A stretch of 64,000 bases of DNA, from NCBI RefSeq assembly GCF_048128805.1, contig NC_135998.1:27611992-27675991 (forward strand), written 5' to 3'. The translations under genes and the position numbers were made by a program. Source of the DNA: Centroberyx gerrardi. Lineage: Eukaryota; Chordata; Actinopteri; Beryciformes; Berycidae. Position 1 is the first letter of the stretch, and the number at the start of each line of letters is the position of its first letter. Positions 22,801 to 29,329 of this stretch are shown piece after piece. The notes beneath the pieces were generated by a model. That model worked only from the letters and a program-made list of their open reading frames with translations. It was not told where the DNA came from and did no database searches.

Positions 22801-23569
22801 AAAAAGTGGTCTGACTACAGATTCTCCAACTTGTCCTGTGACAGAAGTCTGAAGTCATTTGAACAACTAAAAAACAAATTTCACCTCCCCAGGACTGATT
22901 TTTTTATTTACAGATGGAGACTTGAAATGGGTTTATTAATGCAATGAGTGAGAACTTTTATTATTTCTTTCACAATAATTACTGACCCCTTCAGTGTCTA
23001 CAAGAATTTATTGTCAGATGCTCTCTCATACCCTCCCTTTTTATTTTATTTTATTTGTTTCTCTGTACTATATGAAGGCATGTTGATGAATGTGATAACA
23101 CTGTTGCTACACTGTAAAAGTCTATATTGTACATGATATTACAACTGACAATAACAAGTAAAAACAAATACAGATAATCAAAGGTAACATGCCGCAAAGT
23201 ATGACCACAAACCCATGCAACAGGAAATCACATTATGGTACAATAGAGGTGAAAAAGGAAGTCATCTTAAATAGAAAAAGCAGTATTTTCCTTTAAGTTT
23301 CCTGTTTAGGACTGTCTGTGGTTTATTGTGTGTGATAGGATTAGGCTGATTTGAATGTGATCATTACTCATTACATTCTGACATAACATTATGAAAGCTA
23401 AAATAATAGAGAATTACTCATCATGTCCTCCACGGTTACTGAACCTCATCTATTATTTGAATAATTTCTTGTGGTTCTCACCAGAGGAGGGGGATGTCCT
23501 CGTTGGCACCCCAGCTGGGCGGCTTATTTTGCTGGGAGGTTTGAGTCCACTAGGCTTCCCTGTACTCAT
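1979..23569 (-). CDS. clip1: CLIP1 / CLIP-170, CAP-Gly microtubule plus-end linker protein (23 coding exons)
   Basis: Microtubule plus-end tracking protein that links growing microtubule ends to dynactin, endosomes and the cortex. The traced exons join in one frame: 948 residues with the 35-codon exon, 913 without. Seen: first CAP-Gly domain at about residues 55-123 and second at about 196-265, each with the GKNDG tubulin/EB1-binding motif (94-98 and 233-237); a Ser-rich linker (about 270-308); a long heptad-rich coiled coil (about 311-865); two C-terminal CCHC zinc knuckles (Cys889-Cys903 and Cys929-Cys942) and a DDQTF tail resembling the EEY/F-type end. Family knowledge: human CLIP-170 is about 1,400 residues, so this stalk is several hundred residues shorter. 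The CAP-Gly and coil segments match CLIP1 rather than CLIP2, which lacks zinc knuckles. A 5' UTR part precedes the ATG (acceptor near 23,679), but the first exon was not identified. Confidence 0.95.
2320..2432 (-). CDS. clip1: clip1 coding exon 22 (end of coiled coil)
   Basis: Encodes [19 protein letters not shown] and an acidic/Gly spacer ([10 protein letters not shown]), nearly identical to vertebrate CLIP1 just before the zinc knuckles. Acceptor CGCAG, donor GTGAGA. Confidence 0.95.
2620..3118 (+). mobile_element. Non-LTR retrotransposon (LINE) 3' fragment
   Basis: Antisense to clip1, inside the intron between exons 21 and 22. Conceptual translation in shifting frames resembles the C-terminal end of fish LINE reverse transcriptases ([18 protein letters not shown], then a [18 protein letters not shown] block). 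The 3' end has TTGAAAAAGAGATTTT followed by CTGATTAAATAAAGG, a tail shared with the inverted copy at 14.5 kb. Stops and frameshifts make it inactive. Confidence 0.6.
3221..3273 (-). CDS. clip1: clip1 coding exon 21
   Basis: 53-nt exon, [18 protein letters not shown], leading into the [12 protein letters not shown] block. Acceptor CTGCAG, donor GTACGG. Phase enters with two bases, leaves at 0. Confidence 0.9.
3412..3577 (-). CDS. clip1: clip1 coding exon 20 (coiled coil)
   Basis: Begins [22 protein letters not shown], a highly conserved CLIP1 coil segment, and ends in an acidic spacer ([12 protein letters not shown]). Acceptor GTAG, donor GTGAGG. Confidence 0.95.
3686..3708. repeat. (CA/TG)n microsatellite at clip1 exon 19 donor
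   Basis: About eleven TG units on the plus strand, so (CA)n in the clip1 transcript. The tract starts only about six nucleotides behind the exon 19 splice donor. Confidence 0.95.
3714..3801 (-). CDS. clip1: clip1 coding exon 19 (coiled coil)
   Basis: Encodes [29 protein letters not shown], matching the ALLTEKDAELEKLRNE block of CLIP1. Acceptor TACAG, donor GTACAA followed at once by (CA)n. Confidence 0.92.
5522..6048. mobile_element. TTAA-flanked non-autonomous DNA transposon (MITE)
   Basis: About 527 bp bounded by inverted termini: the left end reads TTAAAGGTCCATAT and the right end ATATGGGACCTTTAA. TTAA at both edges fits a piggyBac-type target site (family knowledge), but could also be part of the inverted repeat. 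No transposase frame is visible. Lies in the clip1 intron between exons 18 and 19. Confidence 0.65.
6197..6240 (-). CDS. clip1: clip1 coding exon 18
   Basis: 44-nt exon encoding [14 protein letters not shown], hydrophilic and not clearly coiled. Acceptor CTCAG, donor GTAAGA; the split Arg codon is completed by exon 19. Confidence 0.82.
6457..6502 (-). CDS. clip1: clip1 coding exon 17 (coiled coil)
   Basis: Short 46-nt exon, [15 protein letters not shown], similar to the SQQLSALQEE-type coil of CLIP1. Acceptor CTCAG, donor GTACTG. Frame agrees with both neighbours. Confidence 0.85.
6669..6695. repeat. (CA)n microsatellite
   Basis: About 13 CA units in the clip1 intron upstream of exon 17. 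Confidence 0.95.
8160..8222. repeat. CA-rich imperfect simple repeat
   Basis: Interrupted CA/CACA stretches ending in a pure (CA)8-type run, in the clip1 intron between exons 16 and 17. A similar CA-rich patch lies at about 8,725-8,752. Nothing else is legible in this 2.6-kb intron. Confidence 0.85.
9094..9200 (-). CDS. clip1: clip1 coding exon 16 (coiled coil)
   Basis: Encodes [21 protein letters not shown] and [12 protein letters not shown], coil. Acceptor CTGCAG, donor GTAAGT (perfect +1 to +6 apart from context). Leaves two bases to complete an Ile codon. Confidence 0.9.
10545..10649 (-). CDS. clip1: clip1 coding exon 15: 35-codon phase-0 cassette or alternative first exon
   Basis: Exactly 35 codons, phase 0 on both sides, so it can be skipped without changing the frame. 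It is not heptad-like: it is rich in Ser, Gly and Tyr ([12 protein letters not shown]). Acceptor TTAGCAG, donor GTAGGG. It contains an in-frame ATG (codon 16) with G at -3 and G at +4, and a CpG-rich stretch lies 100-250 nt upstream, so it could also start a short C-terminal isoform. CLIP-170 isoforms with 11- and 35-residue inserts are described in the literature; whether this exon corresponds to one is not shown here. Confidence 0.75.
10650..10960 (-). promoter_or_regulatory. clip1: CpG-enriched stretch upstream of clip1 exon 15 (candidate internal promoter)
   Basis: Compared with the AT-rich introns around it, this stretch has a run of CpGs (CCCCGTCGTGCACG, GAGAGCGTGTCGCCTGAGCG) and CT-rich blocks (CCTCCCTCCCTCGCTCTC). 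It sits just upstream of a cassette exon with a strong-context ATG. Promoter activity is inference only; no TATA box was found. Confidence 0.35.
11244..11318. repeat. Long (CA)n microsatellite
   Basis: About 75 bp of uninterrupted CA units preceded by CCCA/CCCC repeats, in the large clip1 intron between exons 14 and 15. Expected to be length-polymorphic. Confidence 0.97.
11703..12265 (-). mobile_element. Tc1/mariner-type element, internally deleted
   Basis: Ends are inverted repeats: left CACTCACCGAGCACTTTATT, right AATAAAGTGCTCGGTGAGTG, with GGAACACC/GGTGTTCC continuing inward. The left edge follows TA. Inside, on the minus strand, is the N-terminal helix-turn-helix of a Tc1-like transposase ([19 protein letters not shown], then [20 protein letters not shown]). 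The catalytic DDE/D part is absent, so the 563-bp copy is non-autonomous. Confidence 0.85.
12266..12309. repeat. (TA)n microsatellite
   Basis: About 44 bp of TA with one AAA interruption, abutting the right end of the Tc1-type element, as if grown from its TA target site. Confidence 0.95.
12523..13337. mobile_element. Second TTAA-flanked MITE
   Basis: About 815 bp with imperfect inverted ends: left TTAAAGGATATTTCTGG and, read inward from the other end, TTAAAGAGGAATTTCTTTG, both continuing into TTTTCAAC-like sequence. No transposase frame. Contains a 134-bp SINE-type insertion with its own target-site duplication, so the unbroken element was about 665 bp. Confidence 0.65.
13128..13261 (-). 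mobile_element. 5'-truncated SINE-type retroposon nested in the MITE
   Basis: Flanked by an exact 16-bp duplication, AGATCGTAGCAAATTA, at 13,112-13,127 and 13,262-13,277. On the minus strand it reads CATTTGCTGCATGTCCT, CT-rich sequence, then CCAATAAAGC, the tail of an abundant fish tRNA-derived SINE as I remember it. Insertion on a transposon gives relative age. Confidence 0.7.
13489..13512. repeat. (TG)n microsatellite
   Basis: Short TG tract in the clip1 intron between exons 14 and 15. Confidence 0.9.
13662..13709. repeat. (GA)n microsatellite
   Basis: About 48 bp of GA with two CA interruptions; pyrimidine-rich on the clip1 transcript. Confidence 0.95.
14330..14404 (-). CDS. clip1: clip1 coding exon 14 (coiled coil)
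   Basis: 25 codons in phase 0 ([19 protein letters not shown]...). Acceptor TTTCAG, donor GTAAGC. It is followed by a 3.7-kb intron packed with repeats. Confidence 0.88.
14490..14930 (-). mobile_element. LINE 3' fragment, same family as the one at 2.6 kb but inverted
   Basis: On the minus strand a LINE C-terminus is legible ([21 protein letters not shown]), followed by TTGCAAAGAGATTTGAAATC and CTGGTTAAATGAAAG, the same 3' tail as the plus-strand copy near 3.1 kb. Degenerate; lies in the clip1 intron between exons 13 and 14. Confidence 0.6.
15796..15893 (-). CDS. clip1: clip1 coding exon 13 (coiled coil)
   Basis: Encodes [19 protein letters not shown] and [13 protein letters not shown], a charged amphipathic coil. 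Acceptor GTCAG, donor GTAGGT; enters with two bases and exits in phase 0. Confidence 0.88.
16033..16090 (-). CDS. clip1: clip1 coding exon 12 (coiled coil)
   Basis: 19 codons plus one base ([13 protein letters not shown]...). Acceptor TTCAG, donor GTAAAC. Joins in frame to exons 11 and 13; charged coil composition. Confidence 0.87.
16498..16539. repeat. (CA/TG)n microsatellite at clip1 exon 11 donor
   Basis: About 42 bp TG with one CG interruption; (CA)n in the clip1 transcript, starting seven to eight nucleotides behind the exon 11 donor. Confidence 0.95.
16546..16641 (-). CDS. clip1: clip1 coding exon 11 (coiled coil)
   Basis: 32 codons in phase 0 ([16 protein letters not shown]...), heptad-like. 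Acceptor ACAG, donor GTGAGA. A (CA)n tract begins at intron position 8, immediately behind the donor. Confidence 0.88.
16970..17131 (-). CDS. clip1: clip1 coding exon 10 (coiled coil)
   Basis: Encodes [20 protein letters not shown], the CLIP1 block expected after LEDTR, then a Gln-rich coil ([20 protein letters not shown]). 54 codons, phase 0 at both ends. Donor GTTGGT is weak; acceptor CTGCAG is good. Confidence 0.92.
17690..17915. repeat. Degenerate fish interspersed repeat
   Basis: The block containing GACTTTCTCAAGAACACTTG, GGGAGTTCAAACCTTGG and CTTCTGGTTAAAGGACAACC resembles an abundant teleost repeat (gene-desert type with a tRNA-like region) that I recognise only by phrase. It lies in the 1.1-kb clip1 intron between exons 9 and 10. 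Confidence 0.35.
18244..18348 (-). CDS. clip1: clip1 coding exon 9 (coiled coil)
   Basis: Exactly 35 codons in phase 0, with [31 protein letters not shown] read in two parts; this is the conserved CLIP1 block following KGDLE. Acceptor AACAG, donor GTAATG. Confidence 0.93.
19187..19684. mobile_element. Non-autonomous DNA transposon with GAGGTCGACCGATT termini
   Basis: About 498 bp with inverted ends: left GAGGTCGACCGATTTATG, right CATAATCGGTCAACCTC. This terminus belongs to a common fish DNA-transposon family (from memory; superfamily not certain, hAT-like is possible). No coding capacity. Clip1 intron between exons 8 and 9. Confidence 0.65.
19699..19799. repeat. (GA)n/(GATA)-rich microsatellite at clip1 exon 8 donor
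   Basis: About 100 bp of GA with GATA interruptions, (TC)n in the clip1 transcript, ending 12 nt from the exon 8 boundary. Confidence 0.95.
19810..19870 (-). CDS. clip1: clip1 coding exon 8 (coiled coil)
   Basis: Short exon encoding [20 protein letters not shown], a CLIP1 coil block. Its donor GTAACC is followed, 12 nt into the intron, by about 100 nt of (TC)n on the sense strand. Confidence 0.93.
20058..20161 (-). CDS. clip1: clip1 coding exon 7 (coiled coil)
   Basis: Encodes [32 protein letters not shown], clear CLIP1 coiled-coil sequence. Acceptor GTTAG, donor GTGAGT; the last Arg codon is split with the next exon. Confidence 0.93.
21058..21255 (-). CDS. clip1: clip1 coding exon 6 (start of coiled coil)
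   Basis: Encodes 66 residues with [31 protein letters not shown], the conserved beginning of the CLIP1 coiled coil. Acceptor CCAG; the donor is GTCCGA, an unusual +3 C, so weaker than its neighbours. Reading past this donor adds a short tail before a stop. Confidence 0.93.
21370..21571 (-). CDS. clip1: clip1 coding exon 5 (end of CAP-Gly 2 and Ser-rich region)
   Basis: Begins [18 protein letters not shown], finishing CAP-Gly 2, and continues into the basic Ser-rich segment ([20 protein letters not shown]) that in CLIP1 is a phosphorylation-controlled microtubule-binding linker. Acceptor CTCAG, donor GTAAGA. Confidence 0.95.
21729..21853 (-). CDS. clip1: clip1 coding exon 4 (second CAP-Gly domain)
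   Basis: Encodes [38 protein letters not shown], the core of CAP-Gly 2, virtually as in other vertebrates. The acceptor TGTAG sits directly before the first Val codon; the donor GTAGCG splits an Arg codon. Confidence 0.95.
21999..22132 (-). CDS. clip1: clip1 coding exon 3 (inter-CAP-Gly linker)
   Basis: Encodes a Ser/Thr-rich linker with [10 protein letters not shown] and the lead-in to CAP-Gly 2, ELRLGDRVL, both recognisable from vertebrate CLIP1. Acceptor TTCAG, donor GTGAGA, leaving phase 0. Confidence 0.93.
22235..22615 (-). CDS. clip1: clip1 coding exon 2 (first CAP-Gly domain)
   Basis: Encodes a Pro-rich leader then CAP-Gly 1: [42 protein letters not shown] and GIFTRPSKL are all legible. 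CAP-Gly binds the EEY/F tails of tubulin and EB proteins. It ends in an Ala/Ser/Thr/Pro-rich linker. Acceptor CAG and donor GTAACG; phase enters with two bases and leaves with one. Confidence 0.95.
22760..23160 (+). mobile_element. L1/Tx1-like LINE 3' fragment
   Basis: Plus-strand translation gives [35 protein letters not shown] and [10 protein letters not shown], the typical motif near the end of ORF2 in fish L1/Tx1 elements (F-E-x-L-x-x-x-F-x-L-x-x-x-D-x-F). 3' part is AT-rich and frameless. Sits antisense in clip1 between coding exons 1 and 2. Confidence 0.6.
23482..23569 (-). CDS. clip1: clip1 coding exon 1 (start codon)
   Basis: Encodes residues 1-29, beginning [10 protein letters not shown], close to the usual CLIP1 N-terminus (M-S-x-x-KPSGLK). 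The donor GTGAGA follows a split Gly codon (one base left over). A good acceptor (TTTTCCAG) lies about 110 nt upstream of the ATG, so this exon probably also carries 5' UTR out to about 23,678. Confidence 0.9.
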
Positions 23570-23679
23570 GGCTCCTTGTCTGTCCAGGGGTGGGGAGCTG
23601 CGGGGCGTCTGGCCTGATCAAGGTGGGGGACTCGGCCTTCCCCACCATCCAACAATGCCCCAACTTGACGGAATAGAGC

Positions 23680-24980
23680 TGGAAAACCAAACAAAAATGT
23701 ACACCGAATCAATTAAATAGGAAAAAACTACAGTCATCCTATAATAAAATGTTATATATAAATGTTTACTTTATAAAGTGTTTCTCTTTAATAACTACAC
23801 ATCTGTTAGAATAATCCATTTGTATGAATGCATCTGCATGGAATTAGAGTTGTCACATTACCAAAATTTTGACTTCTGTAAAAATACCAGTCCACGTACG
23901 ACATAAATAATACAACTAAAAAAGTAATGAAATAAACTCAGAAAAACACAACATAGTAGAAATGCAACGAACCAACAAATAGAAATACCACCAAAGAAAA
24001 CAACCATTTGGCATACTTTGAAAAGAGGGAACTGAAAATACAAAAAGTATTGCACCATAAGGTTTACTTTGTCACAAAGCTAGCTTGCGATGCTAATGTA
24101 ACAAAGCAACACATTCATCAAAACTAAGCATATAACCGACATAAAGTATCTCACCTACTCATTTTAAAAAGCTATACAACTGGACACTTTCTAATGAAAT
24201 ATTTTGATGTGCATTCATTTGCAGAAGCAAATTGCAGAAATTTGAACCTGAAATGCTTATATTTATTCATGGAATCAAAAACATTGTTGTATATCGGTAG
24301 CAACTTCATGGTACCAATACCAGTATGAACACTGAAAACAACAGCCAGACAGAGCAACAACAATGCAGATTGCTTACTCACAAACACTACTCACACAACA
24401 CAGAGAGGACACTGTGTACCAACACAAAGCAACAAGTAGAATTGCACTATACAACAAAAACACAGGACAAATTGGGCTCTGTATATGCATGTTATTGAGA
24501 AATTATTCCACATAAAAACCCTACCTAAATGCCTTTATGGAGGCCATAGTTGAGTGGAGTTTCAAAGACCTCTGTCTACTACTACCTATCAATAGGCAAA
24601 AAGTCACATATGATAATAATAATAATAATTTAAAACAAAAGAATTTGCAACCTATTACATCTGTGTCTGGGCATCTGGGAATGTGTATTCTCTCCCCTCT
24701 TTCACTCCATGTACACCACTGACTGTACATGCTGTCACTTGTCCATTACACTGCCATGTTTAAGGACAAAACCACCCGAGCGAGCCTAATGAGGAGTCCA
24801 CACATAGGAGAAGGCTGGACCGTCTCACATCATAGGGCGCCAACAACAACCTGGGGATAAACTAGCTCAAAACTGTGGGGATGAAGACTGAGCTCTGAAG
24901 GAATCCACCTGCTCATCACCCACTGGAAGTCAGTGGCTCAACTGTGAACTTGAACTCTGAGTGAGCTGAATCATTCATGC
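23680..24980 (-). other. clip1 upstream/5' UTR-intron region, no coding exon found
   Basis: AT-rich sequence with no recognisable exon, and no repeat I can name. The clip1 first exon and promoter must lie in this region or further right (up to about 27 kb); I could not place them. Confidence 0.4.
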
Positions 24981-24989
24981 TCCTAGTTT

Positions 24990-25556
24990 CCACTGTTACC
25001 AACACCCTCAAATGGGAGGAAAACACTTCCTGCTTAGAAGTCCAACAAAGTCAGTTCCTGCTGCTGCAAGCTCAATGTCTCACAGCAATTTTACAGGTCA
25101 ACAATCAAAAGCATCTTCACAGACTGGTTCTCTTCTTCCTCCTACTATTCCAAGGACACGCTTAAATGTGTTGCCCGCACTGCTGTCAAATGCCATTACC
25201 AAGCTATTTATTATTACTCAAGACTGTTAGCACACTCATAAATGTCTGCATGTCTTTACATACTACACTACTTTTCTGTCTCTGGAATTCATCTCTTTGT
25301 TTCATAACGCTCATAACTTTTTAATGAATTTCATCCTATTCAGTGCTGTATAACCACCCCACTGTACACTGAGTGTCATGTATGGTTTACCACCTGTTGT
25401 ATGTCTTGCACTGTCCCCTTGTAATGAATGTGAGGTCTTGCTGACTTTGTACCATGGGTGCCAGTATGTACAGTTTTACCCGTAACTGTAATGCCATACA
25501 GACAAATTCCTGCGGATTTATTGTACTTGTCTAATAAAGTGATTCTGATTGTGGCC
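24990..25556 (+). mobile_element. Degenerate LINE fragment with 3' tail
   Basis: Broken plus-strand frames resemble the C-terminal segment of fish LINE proteins (QFYRST..IFTDWFSS..YSKDTLKCVARTAVKCHYQA). The 3' end carries TCTAATAAAGTGATTCTGATT, a tail form common to fish L2/Rex-like LINEs. Multiple stops. Confidence 0.45.
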
Positions 25557-25764
25557 TGCTACTTAATATAGAAGTGTGACTGTAATAACAGGTTGTCAGA
25601 GTTGTGTAATGTGTTCCAGTTCGTATTTTATTTGACAGCTGACAATGCACAAGTTTTTTTTAAGAAGAATGGCACAATGTCTGGAGCGCTGCCTGGGTTG
25701 AAAGAATGAGTAAAATAGTTGGAAGGTGCTCATTGGATGGGGCTCTGATGAGAAAAACATGAGG

Positions 25765-25986
25765 AAGGAAAACCAAGTCACTCTTCCTCTATTAATTAAA
25801 AATGCCTTTATCAGGGTGGCATACCAACAAGGAAATCTAAAAACATATTAGCCACACTTTAGCGTTTGGGATGAGTACCTTCATCATGGCTAATTTGTTA
25901 TTAGATTTCCTTGTTGGTGTGCCACCCTAATAAAGACAGCTTTATTTTTTATTTTTTTGATAGAGGAAGAGTGCCTTGGTTTTTCC
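25765..25986. repeat. Long fold-back palindrome (hairpin-type repeat)
   Basis: Two arms of about 90-100 bp (25,765-25,854 and 25,887-25,986) are near-perfect reverse complements, sharing for example CACTCTTCCTCTAT, AGGGTGGCA(T/C)ACCAACAAGG and AAATCTAA, around a loop of about 32 bp. Could be a MITE or a fold-back of one repeat end. RNA across it in either direction would fold into a long hairpin. Confidence 0.8.
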
Positions 25987-27944
25987 TACGTTTTTCTTTT
26001 GTTGTTAACATTACACGCGCTATAGCGTAATGATTACACAATAGCAGAATAATAACGGTAATGTCTCAGACTCTCAGACTGATCCAATGCAATGACCAGG
26101 TAAAATGAGATGGCTTGTCAGCTGTGTAGCTCAACGCTCCTCCCCCCGCCCAGCCAGCGCTGCCAGACCAAAACAACATGCACACCTACAGCTGTCAAAA
26201 ATTGATGTCGTGCAGCCAGGGTCTGATAGCATCACAGACTAGTGTTCATTTGTCTCTAGCATTTGTGCTTTCCGATATTATCACAGATACGTGCATTGCT
26301 TTACATGACAAACAGATGATTCTGGCTCATGTTGTTTCTGTTTGGGCTCATTCTACTTGCTGCAATAAGGGCATCTCTGTAAAGGTGTAACTCATCCACA
26401 ACACTCCTTTTCCCTCAACATACTGTAACTTTCATTTCACGGTGCTTACATTGATCGAACATGTCATTTGGTGGTGATTTACAATGCTTTCCAAGTGTTT
26501 AAGCCTCCCTCATGCCATATTTTGTTCCAGGTACTAGCCAGGGCCCCAGTCTGTAGCTCCCAGTCCCTGCTGGAATTCGCTCCTCGCTGCGAAAGCTAGC
26601 TAGCTAGAGATTAGCGAGATAGCATAACTGAGGTTAACGTTAGGCAACTAGCGAGCTACTCACAGAATATAAAAAGAAAATAAAAGCAGACGAGCATAAG
26701 AAAAGTTACTGTGATGGCTTACTTGGTCTTTCTGATGAAACGGGTTTCTGTTACGGACGCCGTAAATAAATGCAGCGTACCTTGTACCGCTAGGTTTAAC
26801 GTTAATATCAAACCGCTCTTCCCTGCCCAGCCCAGCCTGACAGACCCTGACGTCACCTTGGAAACTTGTGCTGCCTTCGTGTGCTCATCGTAAACTGCGA
26901 AGTCGTATATAAGATTTGTCGCGCACTGAAGCGGTTTGTTTTTTGGTGGCTGTTCTTTTATGTTAGAAATCAGGCGACACAGAGCTGGTCTGTCCTGCAA
27001 CGCCAGAATGAAGAGCAGAATCTGCACATCAGATAGTGATGGTTAATTGATTTATTAAATAAAAATAGTGACAATTAAGATTCAAACTAAGAGTGAAAAT
27101 TGAAACATGCAAGAATAATAATTATGTAGACTCAATGACAAACAACAACATAGAATAATAAATTGCATCGCTTTCACATCACTTGACTCGACTTCCATGC
27201 GTTCCGTCCCTTAAAGCTGGCATCTCAGTAATTCATGTATCACAGAAATTTATCATTTTCCCATACTGTGTTGTGTGTTTCATGTGCGTTTAATCGGAAT
27301 ACCGATATTTCCTTCAGCACTTGAAGGCAGCCATCTGAACTTCACTCTGGCTGAGCCTGAGCCACAAGGCTGTATCTGTGACCAGCAGAAAAACACGGTC
27401 TCTGTTGTTGACAGTGGTTGTGAATAGTAGCCTAACTGAAGTGATTCTTTTAAAACCGTTTGACCTAGCGTGACAGGTGGATACCTACATTAAGTCACTT
27501 ACATTTTGGGCATTTGATAGATGGAGAGCACATAATATTAAAAATAATTCAAGTTTATAAACATTTGCAGTGCATATAAATGAGACATCATCCTACAATT
27601 GCAGTGAAGATAATTTGAAGCCTAATTACTCATAGTCTTTAATTACAAACCACAAGATACACTAACAAATAATTATATTTGCTACATCAATACAAGTAGA
27701 TAATGCTAAATTTTACAAAGTTGCACATTACCATTTTACATCCAAATATTTTTCTTGCTAATCCTACTTTCAACATTTTATTGTAGTTAATAATAATCTA
27801 TGATTATATAGAAATTATGCCTGCAACAGCCAGGCCTCTAACATGCATTATGCATTCATCTAACAAGGTCAAACTTAAGGACCCTTCATCAGTGTATGAG
27901 GCACATGATACTTCAGCTTGCATGGTATACAACGCTACCTGGCT

Positions 27945-28949
27945 TCATATCCTTCTTGTTTCAATGGTGGAAACACCGTTCTCAGATGATGCCACCTGTT
28001 CCTTGTCTTGCTCCTGGTCTTCTTTCTTTCCCAGCAGTTTGTTAAGGACTTTATGGAAGCTGCCACTGAAGGCAGGGCTGGAGAAGTAATACACAATAGG
28101 GTTGAGGACACTGTTGAAGTATGTGAAACACACTGAGGTGTAGAAGGCCAGGTTGGCATCCCTGAAGTACTTGCACTCAGTGTACCATGCCTTGAGGATC
28201 CACACAGCGATGCGTGAGACCGTGCTAGGGAAGAAACAAGTAATGAAGATCAAAGCTACAGCTAAAACAAACTGGACGGCCCGTTTGATTTTCCCCCTTT
28301 TGTCCAGAGTCTTGTTTTTCAGCTGCCATGTGATGCTGATTGTGCAGAAGGCAACAATTGCAGTGGGCAGGAAGAACTGAACGACATAGAAAGTATTGTG
28401 CCAGGTGGAGAGGGGACTGAAGCCCATGCAGATGTTGAAACTCTCGCACTGTGTGCGGTTGTTGCGGTAGAAGAAATGCTCATCAGCGAGCAGGTATCCA
28501 GTGGCAAGAATGATGAGGCCCCACAGGCCGATGGAGACCCACAGAGCATAGCCCAGTCCCATGCGGTTGATGCGGTTCAGCGGGTGGACAATCTTGAGGT
28601 AGCGGTCAACAGCCACAGCGGTGAGGAAGAAGATCCCTGCTGCACGGTTGGCCGCCAGCAGGAACAGCAGGATCCGGCACGGCACATCGCCGTAGAGCCA
28701 GTTCTTTCCACGCCTGTAGTAGTCGGCCCTGAAGGGCAGGCAGAACAGCACGATGGAGTCCGCAACAGCCAGGTGGGTCAGGTACACAGAGTTGGGCTTC
28801 CAGGTGTCCATGTGAAAGATGAACATCCACAGGGCCACGAAGTTCCCCATCAGTCCACATATGAACTCCAGGACGAGGATTGGAGGCAAAAGCTGGTCCA
28901 GGATGGGAGACTCAAAGGCACAGCAGTGATCTGATGGAGTGAGGTTCAT
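27945..28949 (-). CDS. Hydroxycarboxylic acid receptor-like GPCR (HCAR family), single exon
   Basis: Class A rhodopsin-like receptor, 334 residues; HCAR proteins are Gi-coupled metabolite sensors (lactate, beta-hydroxybutyrate, 3-hydroxy-octanoate). I start at the first ATG (MNLTPSD); an in-frame GTG 27 nt upstream is not a plausible start in a vertebrate. Seven hydrophobic segments; DRY at 115-117; TM3 Cys91 with Cys in loop 2; CFFP at 238-241; NPIVY at 283-287; N-glycosylation sequons at Asn2 and Asn164. The TM3 Arg after Asn (AANR, Arg102), TM6 Arg246 and TM7 Tyr277 line up with the carboxylate-binding Arg111, Arg251 and Tyr284 of human HCA2. A position beside denr and clip1 also fits HCAR. 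OXER1/GPR31-type is the alternative; which HCAR subtype is not decided. Confidence 0.87.
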   Translation of the reverse strand: MNLTPSDHCCAFESPILDQLLPPILVLEFICGLMGNFVALWMFIFHMDTWKPNSVYLTHLAVADSIVLFCLPFRADYYRRGKNWLYGDVPCRILLFLLAANRAAGIFFLTAVAVDRYLKIVHPLNRINRMGLGYALWVSIGLWGLIILATGYLLADEHFFYRNNRTQCESFNICMGFSPLSTWHNTFYVVQFFLPTAIVAFCTISITWQLKNKTLDKRGKIKRAVQFVLAVALIFITCFFPSTVSRIAVWILKAWYTECKYFRDANLAFYTSVCFTYFNSVLNPIVYYFSSPAFSGSFHKVLNKLLGKKEDQEQDKEQVASSENGVSTIETRRI

Positions 28950-29000
28950 CTTGTGAACCAGCGGTGAAGCGTACACACAGCTGAGTACACCTCTGCTGCT

Positions 29001-29008
29001 CTTTATAG
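29001..29008 (-). promoter_or_regulatory. TATA box of the HCAR-like gene
   Basis: CTATAAAG reads on the minus strand about 52 nt upstream of the ATG. With the usual 25-30 nt spacing this puts the transcription start about 25 nt before the ATG, giving a very short leader, consistent with an intronless compact gene. Inference from motif and spacing. Confidence 0.5.
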
Positions 29009-29329
29009 TGTCAACAGAGATATGCCGTACCAGGTGACTTCTTTAGTGGGGATATCGTGTTTGTGCTCATGCTAACGATTCTCTGACAAACATATAATTC
29101 ATATAGTTACACACAAGTGGGCCGAGTATCCGTGCACTGTTCTCTTTAGGGAAGTGGTATTGACCCAGAGGAATACGGATACAACTGTAAACGCTATCTG
29201 CCTAGGGAGTGTGCCTTCATTATAAAACTATTATGCTTGGGAATAAGTTTACTCATGGGTACTGAGTGGGATGCAAGGGTCCCTGAAAAACAACTAACCC
29301 GCGGCCATATAAGTGACTCCAGTAGTCGA

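Noticed and set aside
26719..27027. 102-codon minus-strand frame in the possible clip1 promoter region
   Set aside because: No recognised domain, no conserved neighbour frame and a mixed composition; it may be chance or a decayed transposon piece. Not strong enough to call a gene.
28398..28934. 178-codon plus-strand frame opposite the GPCR
   Set aside because: Antisense shadow of the receptor coding sequence; composition reflects complementary codons.
28950..28976. Extending the GPCR nine codons upstream
   Set aside because: The upstream codon is GTG, not ATG; vertebrate initiation there is unlikely and the predicted transcription start lies at about the same place.
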